Source of the DNA: Rotaria socialis
Taxonomy: Eukaryota > Rotifera > Eurotatoria > Philodinida > Philodinidae
DNA length: 64,000 nt
Direction of reading: 5' to 3'
NCBI GenBank assembly: GCA_905331475.1
Contig: CAJNYU010001987.1
Location: 62,001-126,000, forward strand
The notes beneath the pieces were generated by a model. The model was not told where the DNA came from and searched no databases. It saw nothing but the letters and a program-made list of their open reading frames with translations. A program made the translations under genes and the position numbers. Of this stretch, positions 49,202-59,050 are shown one piece after another. Positions within the stretch are counted from its first letter, which is position 1, and the number at the start of each line of letters is the position of its first letter.

Positions 49202-49229
49202 CTAGCGAGAACCCGTGCATACTGCACGG
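49202..49229 (-). mobile_element. Helitron-like 3' terminus
   Basis: Read on the minus strand, a perfect 6-bp hairpin (CCGTGC, loop AGTAT, GCACGG) is followed by GTTCTCG and CTAG, then a host T. Helitron 3' ends have exactly this order: a short hairpin about ten bases before a terminal CTRR, inserted ahead of T. The body would extend to higher coordinates. No Rep/helicase coding and no certain 5' TC end was found, so it would be a non-autonomous copy or a fragment. Confidence 0.6.
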
Positions 49230-49478
49230 TCGTAGTTTTTATTATTGAAGCAAGTTTTTCATGCGGATGAGGGGATTATCACGAATACAATTAAAATCTT
49301 TATCTCCATTCTATCCAAACAATGTATTTTCATATTTTTCATTTTATTTTCAAACAAAAATTTTACAAAATTTCTTTGAAAACAATGTTTTTAGTTTTAT
49401 TTTTATCACTGTTATTTTCTTCTTTGATGAGTTGTACCTTGATAGACGTTAGAGAGCGAACTCTTGAAAAGGCAACGT

Positions 49479-49541
49479 AGGGTGTGGGTGGGAATCTGGG
49501 TTTGGACTGTTTTGTTCTGCAGACCCACACCCACACACCCT
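49479..49541 (+). repeat. Hairpin element, AGGGTGTGGGTG arms (copy C)
   Basis: AGGGTGTGGGTG at 49479-49490 pairs with CACCCACACACCCT ending at 49541, with a 2-base insertion on one side. The right side extends as ACCCACACCCACACACCCT, so several TGTGGG registers are possible. Confidence 0.75.
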
Positions 49542-49579
49542 TCTAGAAACATAGTAGGCCTCTATTTTGACTCTTAATC

Positions 49580-49636
49580 GTTTACCTTTAACCTTTAACC
49601 TTTGACCCGGCACAGGCACACCCACACCCACACCCT
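49580..49636 (+). repeat. CCTTTAA heptamer run and CACCCACACCC tract
   Basis: Three imperfect CCTTTAA units at about 49585-49605 are followed after a few bases by CACACCCACACCCACACCCT at 49617-49636, which is a C-rich (TGTGGG complement) tract like the right arm of the hairpin family. Confidence 0.65.
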
Positions 49637-50204
49637 CTGCCAATCAGAAAAATCCAAGTGAAGTCAGTTTTTCACGAATGAATGGACCTAGTAAGAAATG
49701 TTTCCAATATGCCGAACTAGACAGTATATTTAACTGATAGATACAGCCCTAATACCAGTGTGAAGATTTTCATTGAAAAGAATTTTGAAAATCATTTCAT
49801 TCATTATTTAAATGTACATGATTTTGAAACATGCAAAAGTCAATACCAGTTAATATGAAGAAATGTATTCTTCTTAAAACTATAGAAAAATAGGCGATAA
49901 TCTGTCAACAATGATAATAGTAGCGCCGGAAAATTCTGCTCAGCGTAACAAATCAATTTTCATTTTTCTTCAAAAAATATTCGCTTTCATGAGACTAGAA
50001 TGAAGAAAAAAAATCGTTTGGTTAATATTTATTTCTTTTTAAATGTTTGTGAGGGTTAATCGAGAACAAAACTTTTTAAAAAAAAAGAAAGGAAAAGACA
50101 GCGAATGAACAAACAAATAGACTTTGTCTTTTTCTGGACTTTTCAATGAACAAGAGAAGAAGAAGAAGAAACGAGTAACAAATAACACTATGGAAATTAT
50201 TTGT

Positions 50205-50948
50205 CTAATCTTGTCGACCTTTCAATTCTCGTACAGTAACCTTGTCTTTTTCAACAACATAGACTACAGCACCCCAACCACTAGCTGAATCACGATCAAC
50301 ACCGTTCAAGAATGCTTGCGATGTTGCTTCGAATAATTCATCTGCATTCATATTCGGCTTGAAGAAAAGTTCACCTATGAAATAATTTTCAAAACTTATC
50401 ATAGATAAATTTTTGATTCAAAACATACCAAGACCAAAAATGTAGTCACTAGCAGTTCCAACAGTAGCTAAATTCACATTGTCACTAATGGCACCAATAT
50501 TATCTGAATCAAAAACGTAGGTTTCGCCAGTTTTAGGATCAAGACCAATGACCAGTGCATATACAAAATAAGGTCCAAATCGTCGTTCATATAATAGATT
50601 TGTTAACATATTGTATAATACGAGTGGTTTTAATTTTCGTTGTTCACGTAATTCATATAAATTTGTACGAAATCTCAAACGTTCAGATACGGTTTGTACC
50701 TTTAAGAGCAAAAAAAAACATTTTGAAACAAAATTAAAATTTTTACCGTAAGAGAAAAGACTTACATCAGTTGCCAAACCACAAAATGCTACAAAGCAAT
50801 GATCACCATATTGAAATATTTTTGTAAAATTTGTTGCAACTGTCTTGTTTTGTATACCATAACGCTTATCACATACAATGGCGACACATTCTTTACCTTT
50901 CATTGCTAAAGCAACACCACCATTGTACGACATCATATCATCGCCCAT
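50205..50948 (-). CDS. PSMB3: 20S proteasome subunit beta type-3
   Basis: Three exons, 50766-50948, 50429-50699 and 50205-50374, give 207 aa (human 205). It starts with MMSYNGG, not with a processed Thr, as expected for the catalytically inactive beta-3. ECVAIVCDKRYGIQ, FVAFCGLATDV, LLYERRFGPYFV, VIGLDPKTGE and SGWGAVVYVVEKDKV follow the family. Beta-3 is a structural ring subunit of the 20S core particle in the cytosol and nucleus. Introns are 54 and 66 bases. Confidence 0.95.
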
Positions 50949-51195
50949 GTTTATTGTTTATTTTTGATAAATAATAATATCTACAATCATGTTATATATG
51001 AATTTCGATTATATATTTACGGAAAAATAGTCAAATAAATAGACGCATACGGATATAATTGACAACAAGAAAGGAAAAAAATAATGATAAAGTTTCGCTT
51101 ATCCGAATGATCCTGACAACACCAAAAGAAATAAAATGATACAAGACAAAAGTACAACATTGCACTGTTAACGGAAGTAAAAACTGCACGGATTT

Positions 51196-52735
51196 TTAGA
51201 AGATTGGTACATAATTGTCGATTCTATAAACAGAAAAATAAGTATAGTATCGAAATCAAAGAAACTATTTTGGTTTACCGTGCACGATGTTTTTGTGCGA
51301 TACATTCACCAATCCAAATAATATTTCGATTCTCTTGTTCTTTTAATTTTAAATACGCATAAAATATACCAAAATGGAATTGACGAAGAAATGCATTCAT
51401 ATTAAGTTTAACCTTGAGAATAGAAAGAGATTTTGTATGAAATTGTTCAAAACAAAATTTCTTACTTCATGCTCAAAAAATTTATCTTCAATTGTTTTAT
51501 CGCCTGTGTTTGTTCCAGCGCCTTCGAATAATAGTTTATATTGCTAAAATAATCGAAACAGAAAAAAAAATTTCAAAAAAAGAATAGCAAAATCTAACTT
51601 ACAGGATAATGAGCTGCAACATCTCTTACAGCGTCATAACTATCTGTACGTCTTAATTCTTGTAAACCATCTGGATGTAAATGACCACACGTTGGATAGA
51701 GTTTTGCTCGTTCATCTTGTGTCAGACCTGTATCAAATGAGTTTATTGTTATCATAAATGCGCGGCGATCAGCTTCGAACTAAATACGATAGAAAATATT
51801 TTATCTCTCTCGTAATAAGAATGATCGAATACGTACGGCAAGTATTTCACACATCACCTCAGCTGTAATGCCACCAAGTTTCTCGCAAAAATTATAAAAA
51901 TCTTCAAGGTAAGCCTGAACAAAATATTCAAATGAGTTTTGTTTTTCTTCTTAATGAAATGTACTAGTTTTTTCCGCGTACCTTGTAAAGTGTGCTACGA
52001 ATGATTTCAACATTCAATTCATCAAGATCATGTTCAGAGATACAATCAATAAAATATGGAGCTAGAAAAAAACAAAAAACTAATTATTACGAATCAAATG
52101 ATAGAATTTTCATACCCAATGGCGTATCGACTAGTACGGCTGTGTAGAGTTGTGCTGGTGTATCGGCAACAGTAATAGCGCCAAGTTGTTCAAAACTACC
52201 CAAAGGATGACAACGCGGTAAAAGATCACCAATGGCACGTTGATGAAGAGTACCCGTGATTAGTAAGACAATATTGTCAATCATATAAGCATATCTAATA
52301 GAAGAAAATATTTTTATGGTACTTTTGCTTTTATTTCATATAAAGATAATGTTTGGCAAAGTAAGATCTAGTCAACTGTAAACTTACGTTATATAATCAA
52401 GGAATGTTGATAATGGCTCATAGGAAACATTACGTAAATGTTGAAATTCTTGAACAGTTTTTTCACGTAGACGATCATCAATAACATTCACAGTTAAAGG
52501 ACTTGCTTCATTGGCCAAAAAATTCCCATAATCAGTAGATTGTAAATGAAGTCTTAAATCTAAATAATGCCTTCGTAGAAATTGAAATACTCCATAGTAT
52601 CGAAATTTTACCCTCAAGTGTTTCACATTGTACTAAATTGTGATAATCTGCTGCTTTTAAAATACCGCTTTTAAAACCACGACATAAGCCTTCAGCATAG
52701 CCATGATCGAGATTAAAGTAAAGATCGTCCTTCAT
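51196..52735 (-). CDS. ATP6V0D1: V-type ATPase V0 subunit d
   Basis: Nine small exons: 52612-52735, 52388-52559, 52116-52294, 51982-52061, 51837-51914, 51603-51779, 51466-51543, 51279-51412 and 51196-51223. Together they give 349 aa against 351 in human. I chose the ATG at 52735 because the longer frame upstream has no ATG. Conserved stretches include [61 protein letters not shown] and [15 protein letters not shown]. The last exon adds IDNYVPIF, the typical C-terminus. Subunit d caps the proton-conducting c-ring and couples it to the central rotor of the vacuolar H+ pump. Confidence 0.95.
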
Positions 52736-53244
52736 TGTTAAATACAAATCAACACCAGAAAAAAATCTGAAAATTCAAAACATCTTTTATGGAAAATAGG
52801 CAAAAATGAAATTGTTTCTATTAATGAGTGTTTACAATAATAAAAGAAATATTTGTTGAATGAATAATATTCGATTGATAAGAAAATAGAATACCTTTTC
52901 GTGATTTTTAGACGAAATAGATCAATAATCTGTTTTTCAATTAGAGATACTCAGTTCTAGTTTAATTATATCTGTTACAATGTGAACAACCAGTGGGTTA
53001 TTCAATGATATTAAAGAAACATAGTCATCAAATTTTTCTGATGAAATGTTTAGCGCAATTAGTTCCATGATTTATATTGTTTCTTTCCATTTATTAAAGA
53101 AAATGTTTTTTTCAAATAATCTTAAAATCATATCTAAAAATGAATAAAAAAAATTAAAATTTATTAAAACAATTACTGACTTGATTAATCAAAAAATTTA
53201 ATCAATGAAAGACACAATATAGATCTCTGATTAATTGTTAATTA
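52736..53244. other. Intergenic
   Basis: Short AT-rich spacer holding the V-ATPase gene's upstream region and the 3' flank of the dioxygenase. No feature seen. Confidence 0.5.
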
Positions 53245-54204
53245 CTAATAATTATATGTTTTATTCAATCTCATTGCTAAATGTTCACCGGCAGTTAATA
53301 CGTGTTCATTATCAAGATCAAGTGCATGTTTAGCATGTTCATCTTTTTCGAATTGTCGATCAAGTATTAATTTTGATGGAATTGGTGTTAGTAATGTTGA
53401 ATCATTAGGGCCACAAAAAAATGCTATAGAATAACGTTCATTATCTTTTGTTGAATCAACTACTGGCATAACAACACGATGAACAATACTTTTTATAAAA
53501 CCTTTCGACCAATATTCAAAAGCATCTCCGAAATTTACAACAATCATATCATCGAATGGTTCAACAGGATGCCAACTATTTGTTGAACGATCAAGTACTT
53601 CAAGACCTGATTTATGTTCATGTTGAAAAAGAAGAGTTAGTGAACCATAATCCGAATGAGCACCAGCACGAATGCTTTCATCCGATCGTTCTGTTACAGG
53701 TGGATAATGAAGAAGTCGAATTATATTGTGAGGTTCAATTTCCAACTTATGCTTTGACGTAAAATAATCCAAATCAATATCAAAACCTTTAGCAATATAT
53801 ACCAATAGTTTCATACATAAATCATAACAATCACGATAAAATTTAGTAATGAATTCATAATTATTTGATTCAGCAAATAATGCAGGCAATCGATCGCGTG
53901 AAACTGCTTGTGCTATGTTAAATGCTTCTTTTTCATCGATTAATTTTCTATTTGCAGAATCAAGATTTTCTTTTCCACGTCGAATAAATCCATGATTATC
54001 TGTTCTTATGGTATAGTTTTCTTTAATATCCGATGGTAATTGAAAAAATTCTTTAGAAAGTTCAAACATGTGTTGTTGAGCATTGAAAAGATCATGATTA
54101 CGGATATAGAAAAAGCCAGTTGTGGAACAAGCATTTAATATTGAGTCCACTATGGTTGATTCGTCTGCCTTAAGATCGATTATAGGCAATGAAGAAAATG
54201 ACAT
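53245..54204 (-). CDS. 2-oxoglutarate/Fe(II)-dependent dioxygenase, isopenicillin-N-synthase-like
   Basis: Intronless 319-aa protein. The N-terminal DIOX_N part (LPIIDLKADES, CSTTGFFYIRNHDL) is followed by the catalytic double-stranded beta-helix. The iron ligands are visible as H and D in GAHSDYGSLTLLFQ and H in IVHRVVMPV, and the 2-oxoglutarate anchor as Arg in ERYSIAFF. The length and layout match plant and fungal IPNS/gibberellin-oxidase-type enzymes, which oxidise small molecules in the cytosol. The substrate cannot be told from sequence. Absence of introns among intron-rich neighbours and the plant/fungal-like type suggest horizontal acquisition. Confidence 0.9.
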   Translation of the reverse strand: MSFSSLPIIDLKADESTIVDSILNACSTTGFFYIRNHDLFNAQQHMFELSKEFFQLPSDIKENYTIRTDNHGFIRRGKENLDSANRKLIDEKEAFNIAQAVSRDRLPALFAESNNYEFITKFYRDCYDLCMKLLVYIAKGFDIDLDYFTSKHKLEIEPHNIIRLLHYPPVTERSDESIRAGAHSDYGSLTLLFQHEHKSGLEVLDRSTNSWHPVEPFDDMIVVNFGDAFEYWSKGFIKSIVHRVVMPVVDSTKDNERYSIAFFCGPNDSTLLTPIPSKLILDRQFEKDEHAKHALDLDNEHVLTAGEHLAMRLNKTYNY

Positions 54205-54790
54205 TGGTGTTTATTTTGTTTTGTATGACAATAATAAAGAAATGCAACAGATCTCCAGAATCGAAAAGATCAAATAAGTAAACAGATGAGTCATATAACT
54301 GATATAAATACTGACATCTACTAAACGGGGAACTTGCTTTTCGTTCTATTTTACGTTATAATTCAAAATGAATATCAATAAAAAAAGTATTTAATATTTT
54401 CACTGTGAAGTCTTATTTATTTTCGGAAGATGTCGCCATATACAGATTACCATTGCTCTTACAGTAAATATATGAACAGGTCTTGTAGCATATATGATTG
54501 ATGGTACATGGAGAACCGTATCCATAGTTGCTAAAATGTTCTCAATTATAATCTCACCAAATTTGAAAAGTATGTGACATATTTGGTGAGGTTACTTGAT
54601 TATGGATCAAATTTCTGCTTCGTGTATGACATCATTTTATCTAGAACTAATTTCATGGAACAGCATCTACCATACAAAGTCATTAATTACAAATTTAATA
54701 TCCATAAAATAATTGACTCACAACCAAACAAGAAATAATCCGAATTCTGAACTTATTACTTCTATATTCTGTCTGTTTTTTTCGATTTCA
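54205..54790. other. Intergenic
   Basis: No gene recognised; upstream of the dioxygenase on one side and of the short plus-strand frame on the other. Confidence 0.45.
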
Positions 54791-54796
54791 GATTAG

Positions 54797-55144
54797 TTGG
54801 CAGTCTACGAAAAATGGAGACAATTCAAAGTGAACAGAGAACGAGTCTCTGTCAGCAGTCTCATCGGTAATACACTATTCAAAGGACACCATCTAACTGT
54901 TGAAATTCAAAATCTAACACAAAAAATCTATGAAGATCTAATCAATCACTATCCAATAACACTGAAATGTCAATGTAGTCGAATCGATATACCTTATAGT
55001 TCATTTCTTTCGATTTCAACGTATTATCATCCTATTTGTTCAAGTACCTACATTCTTGACGAATGGATTCATTCGAGTCGGCTTCTATTGAAGAAGAAAA
55101 AATACGAATTCCATACTTTGCAAATTTTTTGTAAGTATCTATGA
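54797..55144 (+). pseudogene. Fragment of a lineage-specific Cys-containing family
   Basis: A 115-residue frame contains LTVEIQNLTQKIYEDLINHY, then ITLKCQCSRIDIPYSSFLSI and YYHPICSSTYILDEWIHS. I recall this arrangement (an asparagine-linked LT motif, C-x-C-S-x-I-x-IPY, HxICSS, WI) from uncharacterised multi-copy bdelloid membrane or secreted proteins. Only this central piece is visible: no signal or membrane segment, and it stops early at 55142. An AG acceptor precedes it (TTTCAG at 54786-54791), so it may be one exon of a decayed gene. Function unknown. Confidence 0.45.
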
Positions 55145-56032
55145 TTGCGTTCAGAGGGAATTTATGCATGAAAAAATATTTGAGAAGTAGTAAATGCTTA
55201 TTGTGATACTAATTTGAAACTTTCTACCAGCTTACATAATTTAGACATTATTTTTCATTCGCTAGTGGATTGTATGTTCTTTGTCTTTAAAACAAAACAT
55301 ATTCGCTTTGGCACACAATGTCAACAAAATTTCATAGATATGTATTTTAAGTATAAGTAATTTATTTTCTGGCGAAATTTGAAAAGCCAAGAATGTCATC
55401 CTTGTCTTTTGGTAACTAAACTAAATCTATCAGTATGTATTTCACCAATGCAGTCTAATACTTTTAGTTGTATGCTGATTTGTCAAAAATTCATGTACCA
55501 TCAGTTTTGTATTATTTTATTATATACTTCGGGTGTGCGAGTGTGAGCGCCTAATAAGTAATACACCCACACCCTCTTTCGTCTGAAAAGAATAAAGCTT
55601 CCAAACAGAATCTAAAATTTAGCTTTGTTCAAGGTATAGCACTTAGTAAAAAGGCTTCGATTTCGTTGAAAACAATTTTCTGCATGGAATCATTTTATTT
55701 TCAATGCACTTACATTTATTCTAGACAAATGCTTTCGTCCCAGGTTGTATTTGGAGAATTTCGATAAATAGTCCTTTTATTGTGTAGTGAAAATTTCAGA
55801 AAGAAAATGATTAAGGCTTCTGATGAGATCAACTTTTGCTTTTACAAATAAAATATAGATAGACATTCATCGAAGGTTTAAGAAATTACGCAGATAAATC
55901 AATTAATTCTGCGATTTGAACAGGAACTAAGTTCCACTACATAGAATTTGAGCAAATGACGATATATAATTATGATACACAATATTCAGCGATATAGAAT
56001 TATGCAATAGACAAACAGATTGTTTAAATAAA
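55145..56032. other. Intergenic with one hairpin element
   Basis: Contains the hairpin at 55531-55574; nothing else supported. Confidence 0.5.
55531..55574 (+). repeat. Hairpin element, GGGTGTG arms (copy D)
   Basis: GGGTGTGCGAGT at 55531-55542 faces ACACCCACACCC at 55563-55574; the outer seven pairs are perfect and the inner ones diverge. Confidence 0.65.
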
Positions 56033-57160
56033 TTATGTCGCAAGTTCTACATCAATGTTAAGAGTAAAATTATCTAAAAATAGCAACGGTTGTAAACACG
56101 TGCCAATAAATTTGATTGGTATCCAAGCTTGAAAATCATGAGCTTTCAATCCATCCTTGCTGGAACGAAATCTTTCTCCATAGTACATATGTAAAGTTTC
56201 TTCTGATGATATTTGCAAGGTAGCTACATTGAATTGTTGAGCAGGAACTGTAAAATTCGTACCAAATGGATCATCGATCGAACACGGATTTATAGTCATA
56301 TCGGTTACGTGTTCGGGTGGACCACGTCCATCGGCACAATAATTTAATTGACCGTGATAGGTCCAATTACCTAGTATTTCAGTAGCAGAAAATACTCGTG
56401 CATCTGAACCCCACTGACAAAAACAACAATCAAACGACAACATTGTATAGTAGATTCCTTTTTGTTTAAACATTCCACCTCCATCATACCATGGGAAATC
56501 TTCTTTTTCAAAAATAATAGAGAACTGTCCAGTAGTTGTCATCCAATCTGGTGACAGTTTTTCTACAACATGTCTCAAAGGTTCATCACGTGTATTATAC
56601 CGAACATAAGCTGTATTATCATCATCAACAAATAGATTCGTAGTATCACTAATTGTTTTTCCACCTTGCATTTCTAACGGTTGAACATTGACGAAAGGAC
56701 CAAATGGTGTAGAAGCAACAGCAAGAGCAACTAGAGAATTTTTAAATCCATATCTACTCGACCAATAGATCATCACATATTGTTTAGTGCGATGATTGTA
56801 GCCAACATTTGGCATCCAATAATTGATGTAATAATTGTCTTTGGTAACCTCAGGTACAATATTATTATTGATCAAAGTCCAATTGACAAGATCTGGTGAA
56901 GTATATAAAGCAAATGTATTATTTATATAACCACATACACCATCACAAATAGTCGTCGACTGATGACATTCACCATAAACTGTACCATACATAAAGTAGG
57001 TATTATCAAATTTAACTAGACAACCATCATGTGCATTAACAAAGTTTCCATCTACATCCAGTCGAGGTATAACATTAGAGATAACTACTTGCTTGCTTGA
57101 AACGAGCCAAAAATTTGATATAAAAAGAATCGAAACAAAATGCATTGATAAAATAATCAT
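56033..57160 (-). CDS. Secreted GH43-like glycoside hydrolase
   Basis: Intronless 375-aa protein with a signal peptide (HFVSILFISNFWLVSS, cleavage near residue 22). The five-bladed beta-propeller pattern of clan GH-F is visible: NAHDGCLVKFDNTYFMYGT (the first Asp is the expected general base), YTSPDLVNWTLINN, WMPNVGYNHRTKQYVMIYW, TTNLFVDDDNTAYVRYN, FPWYDGGGMFKQKGIYYTM and FSATEILGNWTYHG. Several Cys and N-glycosylation sites fit secretion. The closest subtype I can suggest is the galactan-acting GH43_24 group, but that is a guess. It would release sugar from arabinan- or galactan-type polysaccharide in food. It is a horizontal-transfer candidate because it lacks introns and its type is mainly bacterial or fungal. 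Confidence 0.82.
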   Translation of the reverse strand: MIILSMHFVSILFISNFWLVSSKQVVISNVIPRLDVDGNFVNAHDGCLVKFDNTYFMYGTVYGECHQSTTICDGVCGYINNTFALYTSPDLVNWTLINNNIVPEVTKDNYYINYWMPNVGYNHRTKQYVMIYWSSRYGFKNSLVALAVASTPFGPFVNVQPLEMQGGKTISDTTNLFVDDDNTAYVRYNTRDEPLRHVVEKLSPDWMTTTGQFSIIFEKEDFPWYDGGGMFKQKGIYYTMLSFDCCFCQWGSDARVFSATEILGNWTYHGQLNYCADGRGPPEHVTDMTINPCSIDDPFGTNFTVPAQQFNVATLQISSEETLHMYYGERFRSSKDGLKAHDFQAWIPIKFIGTCLQPLLFLDNFTLNIDVELAT

Positions 57161-57600
57161 TTTTTGAAAACGCTAACAGAAGAATATCTTAAACAATCTA
57201 TAATAGTTTCATTGATAAAATGAAGTATACTCCAAAGAAACAGCACATTATACCAGTGTGACTTTTGCGCTAGCTTATCTTACTGCTAAGATAACAAAAG
57301 CAAATGGTGCTTTTCATTTCTCTTTCTTCGTTTAATAAACATAAAGGTTTGTTTGCCTTGAAAATAAATAGAACTAACTATTGATTGAGAATGACTTCTC
57401 ATTTAAATAGTTATTGAAGATAATCATATTAGTTGAAAACACGTCGGCGAAGTTGACAACTAATGGATACGTTATTTGACAAAATTTTATAAAAAACAGG
57501 AAAGAATAACATTATGTTTAAGATCTCAACCTTCTTGAAAAAGCACGGATGATTATTTAAACTAGTTCCCTCCTACACCGATCCTATCGAATAATTATGA
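57161..57600. other. Intergenic
   Basis: Upstream region of the GH43-like gene. No specific element recognised. Confidence 0.45.
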
Positions 57601-58231
57601 TGAAAAGAAATCGAAATACATTTCATTGTCCAAACTTGTGATTTTTTCAAAGGTCTGAGATGATCGTGTAGGTAAAATGGCTTTAACACGTCAATATGTG
57701 TATGATCGGGTAAAATTCAATATTCTTTTTTTAAATTTTGCTGTTTAAATACACAAATGAAATATTATTTCCTTTAGTTTATTGCTTTTAAGTCAACCAT
57801 AGCTGATATATATCGAAGAGAAGTTATTTTAGATGGTGAAAAAAGTTTTAATAGACATATTAAAGATTGCTCCAGAAGATTTTGCTGGTTTGTTTAATAT
57901 ATAATATTAAAATATACTTTATCTAGATGCTGCCAGCTATTCGTAACATATATATACTTAATGGTGAAGGTTTTCGTTTTGTTTTTGATGTCACTGATAC
58001 TGAATCATTTACTGATATAAATGATGTTTAGTAAGATAATTTATATGATTTCATCAAAATAATCAACTGTTTGTCTTTCCTATTTTAAGTGAAAGAAATA
58101 TTCCAGCAATATTAGTTGGGAATAAAATTGATTTAGCTCATAAACGCAGGGTAACATTTGAAGATGCTGAGCAAAACTCACGAAGTTGGTCAATACGATA
58201 TATGGAAACATCAGCAAAAACAAAACATTGA
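57601..58231 (+). pseudogene. Ras/Rap-like small GTPase, decayed
   Basis: Remnants of a Ras fold appear in order, separated by intron-like gaps. DDRVGKMALTRQYVYDR is the P-loop with Met in place of the nucleotide-binding Ser. FKSTIADIYRREVILDGE covers switch I, with the PTIED-type motif altered. NGEGFRFVFDVTDTESF, ILVGNKIDLAHKRRV (the G4 NKxD, intact) and YMETSAKT (G5) follow. An in-frame TGA stands just before the P-loop, TAG after TDINDV, and the frame ends right after SAKTKH, with no C-terminal CAAX. The DTAG (switch II) segment is not found. The intron positions suggest decay of an original gene, not a retrocopy. Confidence 0.75.
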
Positions 58232-59050
58232 TACAGATATTCATCAAACGGCTAAAATCAAAGATAAAAAAAATAATACAAAATGTTATGTTATGTTGTA
58301 GAAGAGAAAAGAAACAATATGTTAATAATTATTCACTTATTTTTTTATATATCTTCATATTCATAGAAGTGAGATGTCTTTTTATGTGATTTATCACAAC
58401 AATTTGTTCTTGTTACTCACTATTTTGTGGAACTCACAAATATGCTTGGGAAGAAGATTGTGGGTGTAAGTTTAAAGACGAGTCTTTGCGGCTCCCCGCC
58501 GGATAGGTTTGTGTGCGTCTGCCGTTAAAAAGGCGAGTAACAAACACCCACATCCTTTCAATATTTACACAAACAATCCAATTCCGAAGTAAAAAGATCA
58601 TCCAAAATTAATTTATAGTGTACTTTCCAGCAAAAGACGTAGGGAATTTTACCACGACCGACATTGTCTCTATAGTTTTTCCTAATTGTAACTTCGAAAA
58701 ACGAAGATAAAGTTTGGCGGTACAAAAGGTATTACGTGAGAGGGTATATCGTTGAACTTCTCCCGTTCTGGTAGGGTACGATTTATTGGCAGTACCCGCC
58801 AGCCGCTGATTTAGAAAACGTCTTATTGTTTTCTTACCGTGTTCTTCTATGCACCATGATAATCTTACTCAATACTTTCTGCTTTTATTGCTATCACGCT
58901 AACACAAAACGACTTCCCTTTAGGTAGAGTACATCAAATTTTGCAAACATATATTATAATGGAAAATATATCAAAGCATTGAAGAGTAAATAGTTTTGGG
59001 AAAGCAAAATAAGTTTCAGTCTAACACAGATCATTCCACTCGATTAATAG
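58232..59050. other. Intergenic with one hairpin element
   Basis: Contains the 100-base hairpin element at 58456-58556. No gene recognised. Confidence 0.5.
58456..58556 (+). repeat. Hairpin element, TGTGGGTGT arms, long form (copy E)
   Basis: TGTGGGTGT at 58459-58467 and ACACCCACA at 58544-58552 form a perfect 9-bp stem around about 76 bases. The interior includes a GC-rich palindromic piece (CGGCTCCCCGCCG) at about 58489-58501, out of keeping with the AT-rich surroundings. Confidence 0.7.

Larger units (their letters stand above)
48761..50204. other. Repeat-bearing intergenic region between FDH and PSMB3
   Basis: Contains a Helitron-like end (49202-49229), a hairpin of the TGTGGG family (49479-49541), a heptamer array (49580-49605) and another CACCCACACCC tract (49617-49636). 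No gene recognised. Confidence 0.6.
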
